Shown: positions 23,901-33,869 of the stretch, piece after piece
Numbering within the stretch: the first letter of the stretch is position 1
Layout: every line of letters starts with the position of its first letter
Assembly: GCA_022818135.1 (NCBI GenBank)
Contig: JAFMSR010000009.1
Coordinates: forward strand, 21,731,159-21,795,158
From: Saxidomus purpurata
Lineage: Eukaryota > Mollusca > Bivalvia > Venerida > Veneridae
Reading direction: 5' to 3'
Length of the DNA stretch: 64,000 nt
Notes under the pieces: generated by a model
What the model was told of the DNA's origin: nothing
What the model saw: the letters and a program-made list of their open reading frames with translations, nothing else
The model's database searches: none
Made by a program: the position numbers and the translations under genes

Positions 23901-24803
23901 TGTAGGAGGTGTCTCGTTAACAACATAACAACAACTCTTTCAGACAGCAGCATATTGAAAGTGTCAGCAATCCTAAATTTGATTATAACGTTATACATGT
24001 AAATGTTTTGAAATCAACAACTAGCATAAAATGTGCTGTTTTTGCCCATTTTGCCGGTGTTTTAACAATCGTTGTTGATGTTGTCAATATAGTCTTATAA
24101 GTAAGATTTAAAAATTCAACGAAAATAAGGCTTAAAAAATACTTTTTAAATTAAATATCAGGTTCTAAAGTACGTATATTATAATCAAGACGCTTGAACG
24201 TAGATTTCCTTCTCAATGATTCTTTTTGTTCACTGTAATTTATGATTATAATAAGTTACGGATTCATTTTTAATCCATCATTGCAATACCGGTAACACAC
24301 CTAGTATTATATAGTATTACTAAGTGTTACAATAGTAATTTGCTGGCAAAATGTGCTTTATTTGTGTCAACTGAATAGCATAATTTACTAGATGAATCTC
24401 AAAGCTGATGAAGTGAAAATAAATGGTAAAATTAGAAAACAATACGCTTGTAAAGGTCATCGTAAGATTCGAATTAGTTTCATATATAAATCTTACCATG
24501 TCGTTGGTAGAACATCGACACAGTGGACGAATTATACCTAAAGTACCTGTCTGAACACACCGCGCATCTCGTCTCATCCGGTTCAAAAAACACACCATGG
24601 CAGGAGGCTTGGCTAGAACAAAGGTTCAAACATCGAGTATAACTAGTAAAGGCAGTTTCCCGAATAACGTTGTTGCATACGTGTCCGTCAAGAAACTTGC
24701 CGCGATCAAAACGAACAAATAAAGGACCACAGAATACTCCTTTCAGAATGTCCAAAATTGATAAAAACATGAACGGAAGAAGAAATGTGCTCGTTAATTC
24801 CAT
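17755..24803 (-). CDS. Secreted PAN/apple-like plus C-type lectin domain protein, 4 exons, complete
   Basis: The product is a 223-residue secreted protein. Exons (minus strand): 24803-24497, 21556-21504, 20328-20241 and 17978-17755, with intron phases 1, 0 and 1. Every junction has GT/AG, and the summed length is 672 nt. Residues 1-25 form a signal peptide. Residues 43-83 carry six Cys with PAN/apple-like spacing (C43, C58, C62, C68, C80, C83). From about residue 104 runs a C-type lectin fold: LTWYNAK, then QNCENLGGHLAIITSEEE, IYIGG, FEWVDGS, YTNWRGGQPY, QWNDEGDG and ICEFE. The sugar-binding motif is QPY instead of EPN/QPD. WND is present. The two inner cysteines of the second CTLD disulfide are missing (C123 and C220 remain). 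NSS (91) and NTS (147) are N-glycosylation sites. Such modular lectins are common in molluscs, with roles in recognition or immunity; the ligand here is unknown. Confidence 0.88.
17979..20240 (-). other. Lectin gene intron 3
   Basis: 2.26 kb, donor GTAGGT at 20240-20235, acceptor TTTCAG. About 19470-19655 ends in 'gcgggcgttaaactcaaac', a form typical of bivalve SINE 3' ends, so a SINE fragment is likely there. 19983-20060 is a short GC-rich patch of unknown nature. No other gene was seen. Confidence 0.6.
20241..20328 (-). CDS. Lectin gene exon 3 (CTLD helix region)
   Basis: 88 bp, acceptor TTTGCAG, donor CAG|GTAGGT. It encodes QNCENLGGHLAIITSEEE to YVNTS plus the first base of a Gly codon. 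This holds the first conserved CTLD cysteine and the GGHLA motif. Confidence 0.9.
21504..21556 (-). CDS. Lectin gene exon 2 (CTLD N-terminal strand)
   Basis: 53 bp, acceptor AAATTTCAG, donor AAAG|GTTAGT. It encodes VYAYLLVTQPLTWYNAK, which continues into QNCENLGG of exon 3, the usual 'LTW..AK..C' start of a CTLD. Phase 1 in and phase 0 out fit both neighbours. The longer frame around it (to 21780) is intronic. Confidence 0.82.
21797..22120 (+). repeat. TGACCTTGACC-class repeat in lectin intron 1
   Basis: Two diverged units with 'gtgacattgacctttta', 'gctgaacatttgtgc', 'tttcaaatcctccaatgcatg' and a terminal 'gacgaacggacggtgcgat', matching the array at 541-1010. The minus- and plus-strand frames here are repeat sequence. 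Confidence 0.6.
22911..23484 (+). mobile_element. 5' part of a pogo/Tigger-like DNA transposon
   Basis: It begins with CAGTGGAACTTCCGAAAACC directly after TA, typical of a pogo/Tigger terminal repeat with TA target. Several 'cttccgaataccgga' subterminal repeats follow. At 23365 a transposase start reads MPETSPKRRRI, then a stop, then LPLQDRIKIICEFEVVP, which matches the N-terminal helix-turn-helix of CENP-B/pogo transposases (L.L.DRIKII.EFE). The catalytic domain and a right end were not found downstream, so this is a truncated dead copy in lectin intron 1. Confidence 0.72.
23365..23484 (+). pseudogene. Broken N-terminus of a pogo/Tigger-type transposase
   Basis: ATG at 23365, in-frame TAA after 11 codons, then 27 more codons of recognisable HTH sequence ending at TGA. 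It lacks the DDE domain. Confidence 0.6.
24497..24803 (-). CDS. Lectin gene exon 1 (signal peptide and Cys-rich PAN-like module)
   Basis: ATG at 24803-24801, hydrophobic leader STFLLPFMFLSIL, then a module with HVCNN, TRCLNLC, ASCHGVFF and TRCAVC. The donor is CATG|GTAAGA after residue 102. The C-x3-C-x5-C-x4-F spacing is PAN/apple-like. The leader plus ATG and the lack of an upstream open frame support this start. Confidence 0.85.
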
Positions 24804-25900
24804 GGTGTCAACGCTTTATTATTTTATTGAATCCTTTCACGAACAAAAACACAAAACGTTTACATGATTTCTTGACACATTAATACCCGAAGACGTTACA
24901 GCTCATTTCGTCTGTCTGAAAGTCCGATCAATATCACTAAGCCTTCAAATCACACAGTATGAAAATAACTGCTAAATGTGATTAGATGCTTGCGGAACAA
25001 ATAGAACTATAAATTATTTGTTTCAAGTCGTTAGATTCTATAGGCTTCGTAAGTTCACCTTTATGTATTCATAAATTACAAGTATTGTACGGTAAGGTTA
25101 TATGTATTGCTTTTAATATTTAATTTTGCCATTATTTTTATAGATAACATATAAGCCAAAAGACTCTGTCAAACTGTCCTATAGGACAAACTTCACAATA
25201 CCATAGAGAAATGAAAACAACATAGAAACTGAAAGGATGAAGCGTTATCGATCGCCGCATGAAGTTTTTATTTCAGTGTCTGTCAAAGGGATTTGCCCTC
25301 ACATTTACTTGTATCATGGATTTTAAGAAAATCTACATTGCATGCCAGCTATATATACAATTCGTTCTATCTGAAACAGATGACAGTTTCAATAGAATAC
25401 CTACCACGTTACAAATCAGATACAGAACTGTTTTCTCGGACAATTACGTTATTACTCGGAATTACTCGGAGGCTACGCCTAATCAAAATAACGTAATTAC
25501 TATCACAAAAAGGACTCTATCTTATACATGAATGAATTTGATTTTGGGTTGGTTTAAACACTCGCCTGTACATTATAAGGTCATATTGTATGGGTGACCA
25601 TAACCGTTTTTGAACCATGTGGTATTGTAAAATATGATTTAGTTACAGAACAGGTGGTACTTTATTACGTTATATATGGGGATGTTCATAAATGTCTTGA
25701 TAGCAGCTCAGTTTCAGAAAGACGGGATATCAATCAAAGAAGTTTGAGTAGTGTTAGTGTTTGATCGTTTGTCATGCTCACAAAATGACAATCCGCTGGG
25801 ATGTACATTGTATGAAAAATACATTTTTTACTGCTTTATATTGCTTCATATTATTTTACACTGCTTGTGACACATTACTTTTTCCATTTTCATGTTAAAA
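24804..25900. other. Upstream region of the lectin gene
   Basis: AT-rich, no coding exon recognised. No clear TATA box in the 150 bp before the ATG. The lectin promoter is presumably here or beyond an untranslated exon. Confidence 0.35.
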
Positions 25901-26143
25901 AGGGTCACGATATCTTCAGGAACAAGATTAATAAAACATATCTAGTAGAGTACCTTACTACTCATCTTTGACCTTGCTGAAGGGTCACAATATCTTCAGG
26001 AACAAGATTAATAAAACATATCTAGTAGAGTACCTTACTACTCATCTTTGACCTTGCTGAAGGGTCACAATATCTTCAGGAACAAGATTAATAAAACATA
26101 TCTAGTAGAGTACCTTACTACTCATCTTTGACCTTGCTGAAGG
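25901..26143 (+). repeat. Three tandem 80-bp repeats
   Basis: Units start at 25901, 25981 and 26061 with 'agggtcac' and end with 'ctttgaccttgctga'. They are almost identical (one G/A difference at the eighth or ninth base), so the triplication is recent. Each junction reads TGACCT-tgctga-AGGGTCA. Confidence 0.97.
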
Positions 26144-26568
26144 TATGTGAATGAGGCTGCCTTTGCAAGCAATGCTTATCATAATTAACCTACACTTCAG
26201 CCTTGTTACCAGTCTAGATGATAATACGTTTTATTAAAATTTTAGGCTTAAAACTGTCACCCATTTTTTCTTACACTGCTGGAGCATCTGGCGCTTATAG
26301 TTATAGCAACAAAGGGAGGGAATTTTGTAAGAATAAGTGGGCAGATAATCACAAACTACTAGTATGAATGATAAAAAGAAAGGATATGTAAGTACCGAAT
26401 ACCAGTTTACCTGCACAATCATGCAATCTGGTCACGATCTACATTGTTTTCTGTTCAGTTATTAACAAATTAATGGTCATGATTAAAATGTTAGAAATTC
26501 AGTCTCTTTTTTTCAGTTGCTAATGATTTTTGTTGTTGTATAATTAAGTTATGTGTAATTCACAATCT

Positions 26569-26860
26569 GTCAGCAGAAAACAAATGTGGTCTTTGGAAAT
26601 CAGACCTCTGTCAGCAGACAACAAATGTGGTCCTTGGAAAACAGACTTCTGTCAGCAGACAACAAATCTTGTCCTTGGAAAACAGACCTCTGTCAGCAGA
26701 CAACAAATGTGGTCCTTGGAAAACAGACCTCTGTCAGCAGACAACAAATGTGGTCCCTGGAAAACAGACCTCTGTCAGCAGACAATAATGTTGCCCCCAG
26801 AACACATTTAACACACATTAGGCAGCTGACAGCAAATGTGGTCCTTGGAACATACATCTG
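26569..26860 (+). repeat. 41-bp minisatellite, six copies plus a diverged seventh
   Basis: Units of 'gtcagcagacaacaaatgtg' plus 'gtccttggaaaacagacctct' start at 26569, 26610, 26651, 26692, 26733 and 26774. A diverged partial copy is at 26823-26850. The unit has no stop in the frames used, so long plus- and minus-strand frames run through it, but the repetitive translation does not indicate a gene. Confidence 0.95.
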
Positions 26861-26869
26861 CTGTGGACC

Positions 26870-28240
26870 TTTGTACACACTTGTTTTGACAAATACAAGT
26901 CCCCTTTTCTTAGAAAGAAAAAAAGAAAAAAAAATATAGAACGATATCTATTGCTTACTTCATGTAAGTGGATTGTACACTCAGGCAAATGTAGGCAAAT
27001 AAACATGTAGTGTTTTCTTTATAAAAAGTCTCAACATTCTTTCGTTTATTGACGAGCAATAAATTTTACTGAGCTTTTCTTATTTTGAAATGTTACAATT
27101 TTTTATATTGATTTCTTTTTGTGATGGATAAGATGCAAGATTGATACATTGCCCGTACTTGGCATAGTTGCAGTTTTAGTCTTTTAACATTACAATTTCA
27201 CGCACAATTGATGCGAAAATAAATTAAGACTTGTTGAAACAGCATGCATGCATGTTACAGGGTCTTCTTGTTGATGATTATCATAGATGATCCAGAATCA
27301 ACACTTCGATAGGCCATGGTAAGCAACTTTGCTGAAAGAGATTAAAAGATAATTAACTCGGGGGATATCGCAAGAACACGGGAGTTACATAAATGTTTCA
27401 GACTGGCATTTAACCCCCTGAGGCCTCTATGCACAATGGTGTTCCTTGGGCAAAGTGCACTTCGTATTAATTTTGTACAAAATAATTATGTTGGTCCTCA
27501 GTGCCCATATCCAATTTGTCCCTGTAAGGATGTTTTAATATAGAAGTAACTGTTCGGACGACCCTTGGTTGTGAAGCGAAGAAGACCAGTTAAATATACA
27601 GTCGACATACATCTGTTACGCTTTCATACAGGTACATGTCAACTTACAGAGTATTCTGATATTTTCAGTTTTCAGCGAAATCTGTAAAACCTTTCAGGAT
27701 TTAAGGTTAAAATACTAAAATTCCTGATTGGTTTTCCTAAAAGTATGTTCTGTGTTTAACTAATATCATGTTTAATTCAATCTGATTCTCCTGATTTTTT
27801 AGGTCAATTCTATCAATGATTCTGGACAATTTTACATGTAAAGAGTTCGACATTTAAAATTTAAAGTCAGGCATGACATGCGGTACTTTTACCACAGAGG
27901 TTGGATAACTTAACATGTTTAAGCTTATAGATATTTTGTCGTTGTATTTCATATTTGCCAATAGTTAATATAAGAAAAAATGATAGAAAAATCTATAGTT
28001 ACCTACTTGAAATACTCTAAATGACCGCTATCACTGTGTACAATATGAACTTAGTCTTAGGACATGTAGGAATTCCAATCAGAGAATTGTTTCGAACATT
28101 TGTAAGTCACTTTCCTCATGCTCAGATGAAACAGTAGTTGTCCATACTTCCACAGCCAAACAAGTAACTCAAGTTTATATTAAACGCCTTCATAGAATGA
28201 CATACATGTGCAATTTTGTGAAATATTTAACAACTGTGCA
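26870..28240. other. AT-rich non-coding stretch
   Basis: Apart from the exon-like segment at 27255-27331 nothing was recognised. Confidence 0.4.
27255..27331 (-). CDS. Possible terminal exon of an unrecognised minus-strand gene
   Basis: After a good acceptor (CTCTTTCAG) the minus strand reads KLLTMAYRSVDSGSSM then IIINKKTL and a stop, with the first two bases completing a split codon. A second frame from the same acceptor would read KVAYHGLSKC-stop. No partner exon was found. The plus strand also offers an acceptor and donor around the same bases, so this remains tentative. Confidence 0.22.
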
Positions 28241-28250
28241 AACTTAAGTA

Positions 28251-28339
28251 TAGGTTAGTGTTCATTTTGATGCATTTACCGCAATAAATTAGTATGGCAC
28301 GGCGTATGTAGTAAATGCATCAAAATGAACATTAACCTA
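28251..28339. repeat. Inverted repeat, 29-bp arms, 31-bp loop
   Basis: 28251-28279 and 28311-28339 are reverse complements with one mismatch ('gttcattttgatgcatttac' against 'gtaaatgcatcaaaatgaac'). Possibly a small foldback element. Confidence 0.9.
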
Positions 28340-28624
28340 CTACATGTAAGTGCTGAAATTATTTTTTGTAAATCAGCAGTATTTCCCCATTTACTGACTC
28401 AGTATATAAATATTGATTTACCAAAGTTAAAGTGTAGCGAATACTGCGCTGCGATTGGACGAAAATAATTTCAAACATCAAACAGTGTTAAAATTGAGAA
28501 CACATGTGGTATGCAACATTTTCAAATGTATTTTGTTCAGAAGTAACTATGTGTAAGAAATACAGAGAATCTGCAGTGGGGATCGTTAATATGTATGAAT
28601 ACTACCTGGATCATATATATTCAT

Positions 28625-29389
28625 CTACCTCCGGTCTATCGGAGCCTGGTTGTGCAAGGGGGTGGCAGTGTAGTAGAGGTGAAGGTGTCAGACGCTAATT
28701 TCGGAGGTTATTGGTTCGAGCCCCACTGGGGTCTCCGATCGTACCTACTCATATGAAACCAGTACTGGTTTTTCCAGGAATTGGACTCGAAAGAAACTTG
28801 GCCAGCTTCCAGCTTTCTTCACAATCGAGCTAAAATGAATTAGTATATATTAATCCACCTGGATCATGACGATTATGCATTTGATATATTATGAGAAAAG
28901 CTTTATAAACTTTGCCTCTGCTAATGGCACGGATACCTTGCTTAAAGTTATATTACCCTTCAAAATGGTCACATTGGTTTATAGTTAAGAATGATGCTAA
29001 AAACACGGTAGATGCTTTAAAACATATAAGAAATAAGTTTTACCAAGTTATTTCTGTTATTGACAAATACAAATTAAAATATACATAACCGAAAGAGTGG
29101 ATGTATTATTTTTGACTGGGATAGTCAAAAAAGATTTATACAGATTTCCTCTATATTCAATGTGAATGAAACTGATATACAGATCGTCATTTTTGGATTA
29201 TTACTATGACAATGTTAATTATTCTAGGAGTATAAATCACTGATTAATGTTTTATTCAAAATGTTGATGGTCACTTTGAACGGTAATATCACTTTAAGCA
29301 GGTAGGAGTGGGGGAAAAGCTAACCATTTTCTGAATACAGCAGAGCAGCAATAAATCTGATTAGGAACTGAATGACTACAGAGTGACAC
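28625..29389 (+). mobile_element. tRNA-related SINE, family 1, copy 2, split by a MITE
   Basis: Same family as 4385-4804: tRNA-like head with 'ggtggcagtgtagtagaggt' and B box GGTTCGAGCCC near 28712, then the matching body. The copy is interrupted after 'ataccttgc' by a 348-bp insertion and resumes with 'gcaggtaggagtggggg', ending at 'ctacagagtgacac'. Confidence 0.75.
28946..29293. mobile_element. 348-bp MITE with TTAA target duplication
   Basis: Flanked on both sides by TTAA (28942-28945 and 29294-29297). Terminal inverted repeats are AGTTATATTACCCTTCAAAA on the left and, reverse-complemented, AGTGATATTACCGTTCAAAG on the right, continuing into a shared GGTCAC/GACCATC-type segment. The interior is AT-rich and non-coding. 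TTAA target choice points to piggyBac-type mobilisation, although the TIRs do not start with the usual CCC. A similar end lies at 46769-46802. Confidence 0.85.
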
Positions 29390-29399
29390 TTTTCAAAGT

Positions 29400-30085
29400 C
29401 TTATTTTCCTTTTTATGTCATTTTTATATCTACATGTAGATCAAGATCAGCATCTTTCCCTCAATTTGTAATACTTTTGTCATAGAGGGAGACAACCTAA
29501 ACCTTATCAGTTAACCTACTAGTATTGAGTTGCTCCCCTTATCAGCTTAATATCTAGCTAGTATAACGTAAGCTTATAACATACATGTATGATACCAGTT
29601 TAAAATCTTATTCATTTATTTATTTATTTACTTATTTATTTATTTATTTAAATAGATCTCAAGTTTTAAAACGTATAGTACATTGTTTTAAATAGACATT
29701 AAGAACTTTGAGTGTTATACTTCATTATCATTAAATAATAAGATTATATCTATGTACTGTGATTATAAATGTAATTATTGATGCATCATTATCTCACTTG
29801 TGTAATTTTATCATATCTTAGCAAATAACATGTCTTATAAATTCTAATATACTATACACAATGTATGACTTCACAAGCATTTATATATGTTTCATATCTA
29901 TGTAAGTTTTAATGTATATATTAATCATATCACAGGTACTTTATTCTTATGTTAATATTATACTTGATGTTACTGTCGGTTAATAGCTATACATACATGT
30001 AGCTAATGCTATCATGTAATACCATGCCGACTCGAAATAAACATTTGTATCTTGTATCTAGCCGTATCCTCACCCTAAAAATCAA
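29400..30085. other. AT-rich stretch with an (ATTT)n microsatellite
   Basis: 29611-29652 is a run of ATTT repeats with one CTTATT interruption. No gene recognised. Confidence 0.5.
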
Positions 30086-30206
30086 ATTTTAAAGTGTTCC
30101 GACGATTGTTAACGATTTGTTATACTGCTACCAGATTAATCATCTTAACCAAACACATTTATTTGATCTTTAATCCATTATAGGTCCAGGAAGTATTGCC
30201 TATAGG

Positions 30207-30541
30207 GTGGTGCAGTGGGCGAGTGGTTAACGCTCTGGACTACCAATGCGGAGGTCCCCGGTTCGAATCCCGGCCGGGGCACTGGAAATTTCAGAAACGC
30301 TTTTCAGTGTGTCCCACCCATTTAAATATGAACTGGTTAGAAACCGAGAGGTATCGGTGTATCGTGTATCGGTGCTATACACCGGGCACGTAGAAAATAG
30401 AACGAAAATGTCTATTCGTAAAAGACCTTGGGTTTTGTACTGGGTTCCCTTGTATTTGCATCTGTCTCTCTTCAACCTGCGCCTGTCAGGAGTCTTGGCC
30501 AGTGGACTGGGACTTAAAAACAATCAAAGAAATAAATGTAT
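30207..30541 (+). mobile_element. tRNA-derived SINE, family 2, inserted in copy A
   Basis: The head has a Ser/Leu-tRNA-like A box (TGGGCGAGTGGTTAACGC) and a perfect B box (GGTTCGAATCC at about 30259-30269). The acceptor stem does not pair, so it is not a tRNA gene. The body contains 'gtatcggtgctatacaccgg' followed by 'gcacgtagaaaatagaacg', the same central block as the SINE of the 13-16 kb array read in its own orientation. It ends in an A-rich tail (tcaaagaaataaatgta). Copy B of the segmental duplication lacks it, and GCCTAT flanks both sides as a possible target duplication. Confidence 0.78.
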
Positions 30542-32066
30542 AGCCTATTAAATGAAACATTCGAGGACCTGTAGTCTGACATTTTGATGAAGCATTATAG
30601 CTAGGAGAACCTCAAGCGAGAAACAAAATGACAGGAGAACGGGAATATGTTGATATGCTGGAGTCTTGGTAGTATTTTACCAAAAATATTAATACAGTTT
30701 TACTTGTTTTGTGACTGTAAGATGCATGTTATCTTTTCAATATTTTACCAAAAATTATATATGTGGTCAAACGGTCAGCAATCAACAAAATACCGTGAAC
30801 ATTATCAAACAACTTACCTCTTGTTTCATACAACCTCAATATTTTTGCATTGCTAAGACAATTTTCAAATCGGAATTACGAAAACAATAAATAAATTTGA
30901 CTGTTACTATATCTCTAAAAAATTGTTGAAAATGGCATAGTTAAGACACAATCAGAAATGTGACTTTTCTCATCAGAACGTGTTTCTTATACTTTCTATT
31001 AATGTACAGCATAAACTCCGTCTTTTACAACTAAAGTAAAGCATCGTCCACGATCAGGATTTAGCTGTACGGAAAAGCTGAAATGACATCAAAATGAAAA
31101 CGTGGATGTGTGTTTGTTTCTATTGATGCATGTTGAATTTGGTCTAATTGTTGTCGCTTGTATCCATCGGCAAGCATTTACGTATGTCGATTTTTCCTTT
31201 TACGTCTTCATTTCGGGTTGCTAGTTATTTAGCTAAAGGGAAATCACGGCTGCTTCGCACGATCTATATATCCTGCTGCCTTTCGTTATGTTCTCTATAA
31301 CAAGAAAGAGGCATGCCACTAGTTAGAACACATATCTATACTAACTCCTAGTAAACTTAATCAGAACTCTAAATTTAAGGCAGCCTTGTTGTGGTTATAG
31401 AGGTTTTACGCCTGTTTCAACCCAACTGTATTTTGGTCATTCTTACAGGTGGGCAGTTTAGCTTACAATTTGTCCTGGGAAGATCCAGTACAATACTCCT
31501 ACCATCTGTAAGATAATGCCAATCTTCTCATAAAAATATAAATGATTGGTATCTATGAGAGGTTTTAGTTATTTCAACCACTAGACCACGGAGAGGAGGA
31601 TTTTAGACAACCTTTAACGAAAGGAGCAGAAAACATAAATGTTAATGTTATGCCCGCCTTTCCTATTACATTACAAAGTCATAGACCATCTACCATTTTA
31701 AAATAGTCATTACCTCGTCTTATTTCAACATAAAAATTTAAAAAAAGAACGATAAATATGAATAGAAAACAATAATAATGATATTTTCTTAGAAATCTTT
31801 GTCACGCTTATATGTTACATGTATTAGTCATATTAAATGAAAACAATGCGTATCATAGGGATTTATATGAAACATGAACTACCTTAAAGTATAGTTCAAC
31901 ATTTACTGTAACACTGCTTATGACAAGACCTTTCTGCATATCCGTTCGTCCGAGTTTTTTAATTATCCGTTTTAATAACAAATCCTGGTAAATCACCATT
32001 ATGATTTACTTTAATCATAAATGCTTTATTAACGAAACTATATTACAAGTATTACTTGTCCACACA

Positions 32067-32100
32067 CAAAAAAAAAATAAAAAATGGTTGAAAAAAATAT

Positions 32101-32136
<36 letters not shown>

Positions 32137-32158
32137 TTTTTTTTTTCTATATAAAAAA
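32067..32158. repeat. Poly(A)/poly(T) low-complexity tract
   Basis: A run of about 28 A with flanking shorter A and T runs, followed by a T-run that could pair with it. Confidence 0.9.
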
Positions 32159-32965
32159 AGTAAACTAACCACTAGCCCGCTACAAACGAACGAAATACAC
32201 GCACTGTTTTCATAAGATTAAGGGCACATCCCGTTTTTCTTACGGATTGTTACGGAGCTGGGCGAGTACATAAATTACCATTTCTTAACACAGTTTTCTG
32301 TGTTTTATATCTATGATCAGATCTAAGTAATGATAGAAAGTGTCAAACCCTAGACCTTTAACCAAAATCCATTATAGAAAAATAATTATATTCCTAGTAT
32401 AAATCACCCGAAGAAAGAAGAAAATCAAATATCGCTAATATAATAAACGTAGATACATATATCCTTCGTATACTTTAACGGTACTTTTTGTCTTGCAAAA
32501 TACTCCCCGGTGGCGAAGAACTATAAATAAACTAAGCTAAGCAATTACTAACAGTCTCTGGACAGGCGAAAGTCATATGTAAACCTAGAGCTAATAAAAA
32601 CACAGTTTAGAGAGAAACAAATGGCTTGGCATTGTACACCATTCTTAAATTCTTACAGTTTGGTAGATACTCGCCATTGTGCTTTAACTCTCTGATTTTC
32701 GTCTTAGCTACAAAAGAAAACTAATTGCCAGATAATTGCCAGTACAGCACAGTTCCACGATTAAATCCGACCGATATGCACTTCTAATTTTGATGTCATG
32801 TATATTATACACGTTTTTACTTTGTATGGAGGGATATAACAATATATGTCAATTTTAATTCCTTTCTCTGCAGGTATTACATTGATATGGCACCTTTCTC
32901 TGCAGGTACAACATTGATTTGGCACCTTTCCGTGCCAATTTGGAGACTTGCGGTCAAACTGGGTT

Positions 32966-33106
32966 TAGTTATGGGGCATTTATGGTATATTGCACATTAC
33001 TTATAGTTTAAATATTTATATCAATTATTAATATAAATATTCTCTTAATTGTGCTTTTAAAGTTATTTGATTTGACAAAAGATTAGACAATGCCCCTTTA
33101 AGCGTA
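32966..33106. mobile_element. Possible small MITE in copy A
   Basis: The ends 'ttatggggcatt' and 'aatgcccctttaa' are inverted, and the interval has no counterpart seen in copy B. The interior is AT-only in character. Boundaries and target duplication are uncertain. Confidence 0.35.
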
Positions 33107-33869
33107 AATGGTTTATCACTCCGACTATTGAAACAGAAATTCACAAGAACCAAATACATTTAATTTGATAAACCATCTTCAATTTATTTCACAGTACTTT
33201 TAGTATGGGAACAATTTTCCCGTGTGTGATGAAAGTAAATTGAGTTCCGACAATAGATTCTACAAAAATAGATGGCTGATATGAGTCTAATTTCCCCGTC
33301 AAAGAGATGGCATTTTTTAACAATGGGTCACGTATTTATAACTATCGTTACCTTAACTAATCAACAGATTCTAGCAGCATAACGAATAGTACTAGAAGGG
33401 TTGTACATGTATGAGGAAAGAGATACTTCGAGGGAGAAAAAGGTCTACTTTCCTGTCCACAAGACAATCTTGATGAACAAGAGATCTATTAAACACCCAA
33501 ACCTTTCCCCCCCAAAATCCTTTTTTTTTTTTTTCCCCTCAATTAAAAGATAAATGTTGTTCCTACTAGCACTTACATTTTGTAACTGTGTCCCGACCAA
33601 TGCATGTTAAGAACAGTTTACATTTCTGGCTGATCATAATCTACATAGTTTGCAAAACTAGTTGGCATGACTGAAAAATGTAACTTGCTTTCTGCAATCA
33701 ACAAACCATTTATACATGATGATACATTTACAGTGTATATTCTGGACAATCCCATCTGAATATTAATGTAAGTATGCCTGTATATATCATATCAAGATAG
33801 AAAGTTAGTCTGCTTTAGTTGAATATTCCACATCGTTCACTTTTGAAATAATTGTAACATAATAACACC

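Larger units (their letters stand above)
30088..33790 (+). repeat. Segmental duplication, copy A
   Basis: Ordered, collinear similarity to copy B (45236-52960) in the same orientation. Shared blocks include 'ccaggaagtat' and 'gtagtctg' (30187/45351 area), 'cagcaatcaacaa' and 'taccgtgaacattatcaaac' (30777/45722), 'aagaaagag' with 'catgccactagtta' (31303/46194), 'aaatctttgtcacg' (31794/46432), 'aatactcccc'/'aatactccca' with 'ggtggcga' (32499/46815), 'aatttgat' with 'aaccatctt' (33153/49857) and 'ctgatcataatct' (33630/52805). Identity is roughly 70-80% in blocks. No gene is recognised inside. Confidence 0.8.

Noticed and set aside
30207..30290. Functional tRNA gene
   Set aside because: A and B boxes are good, but the acceptor stem does not pair and a SINE body follows.
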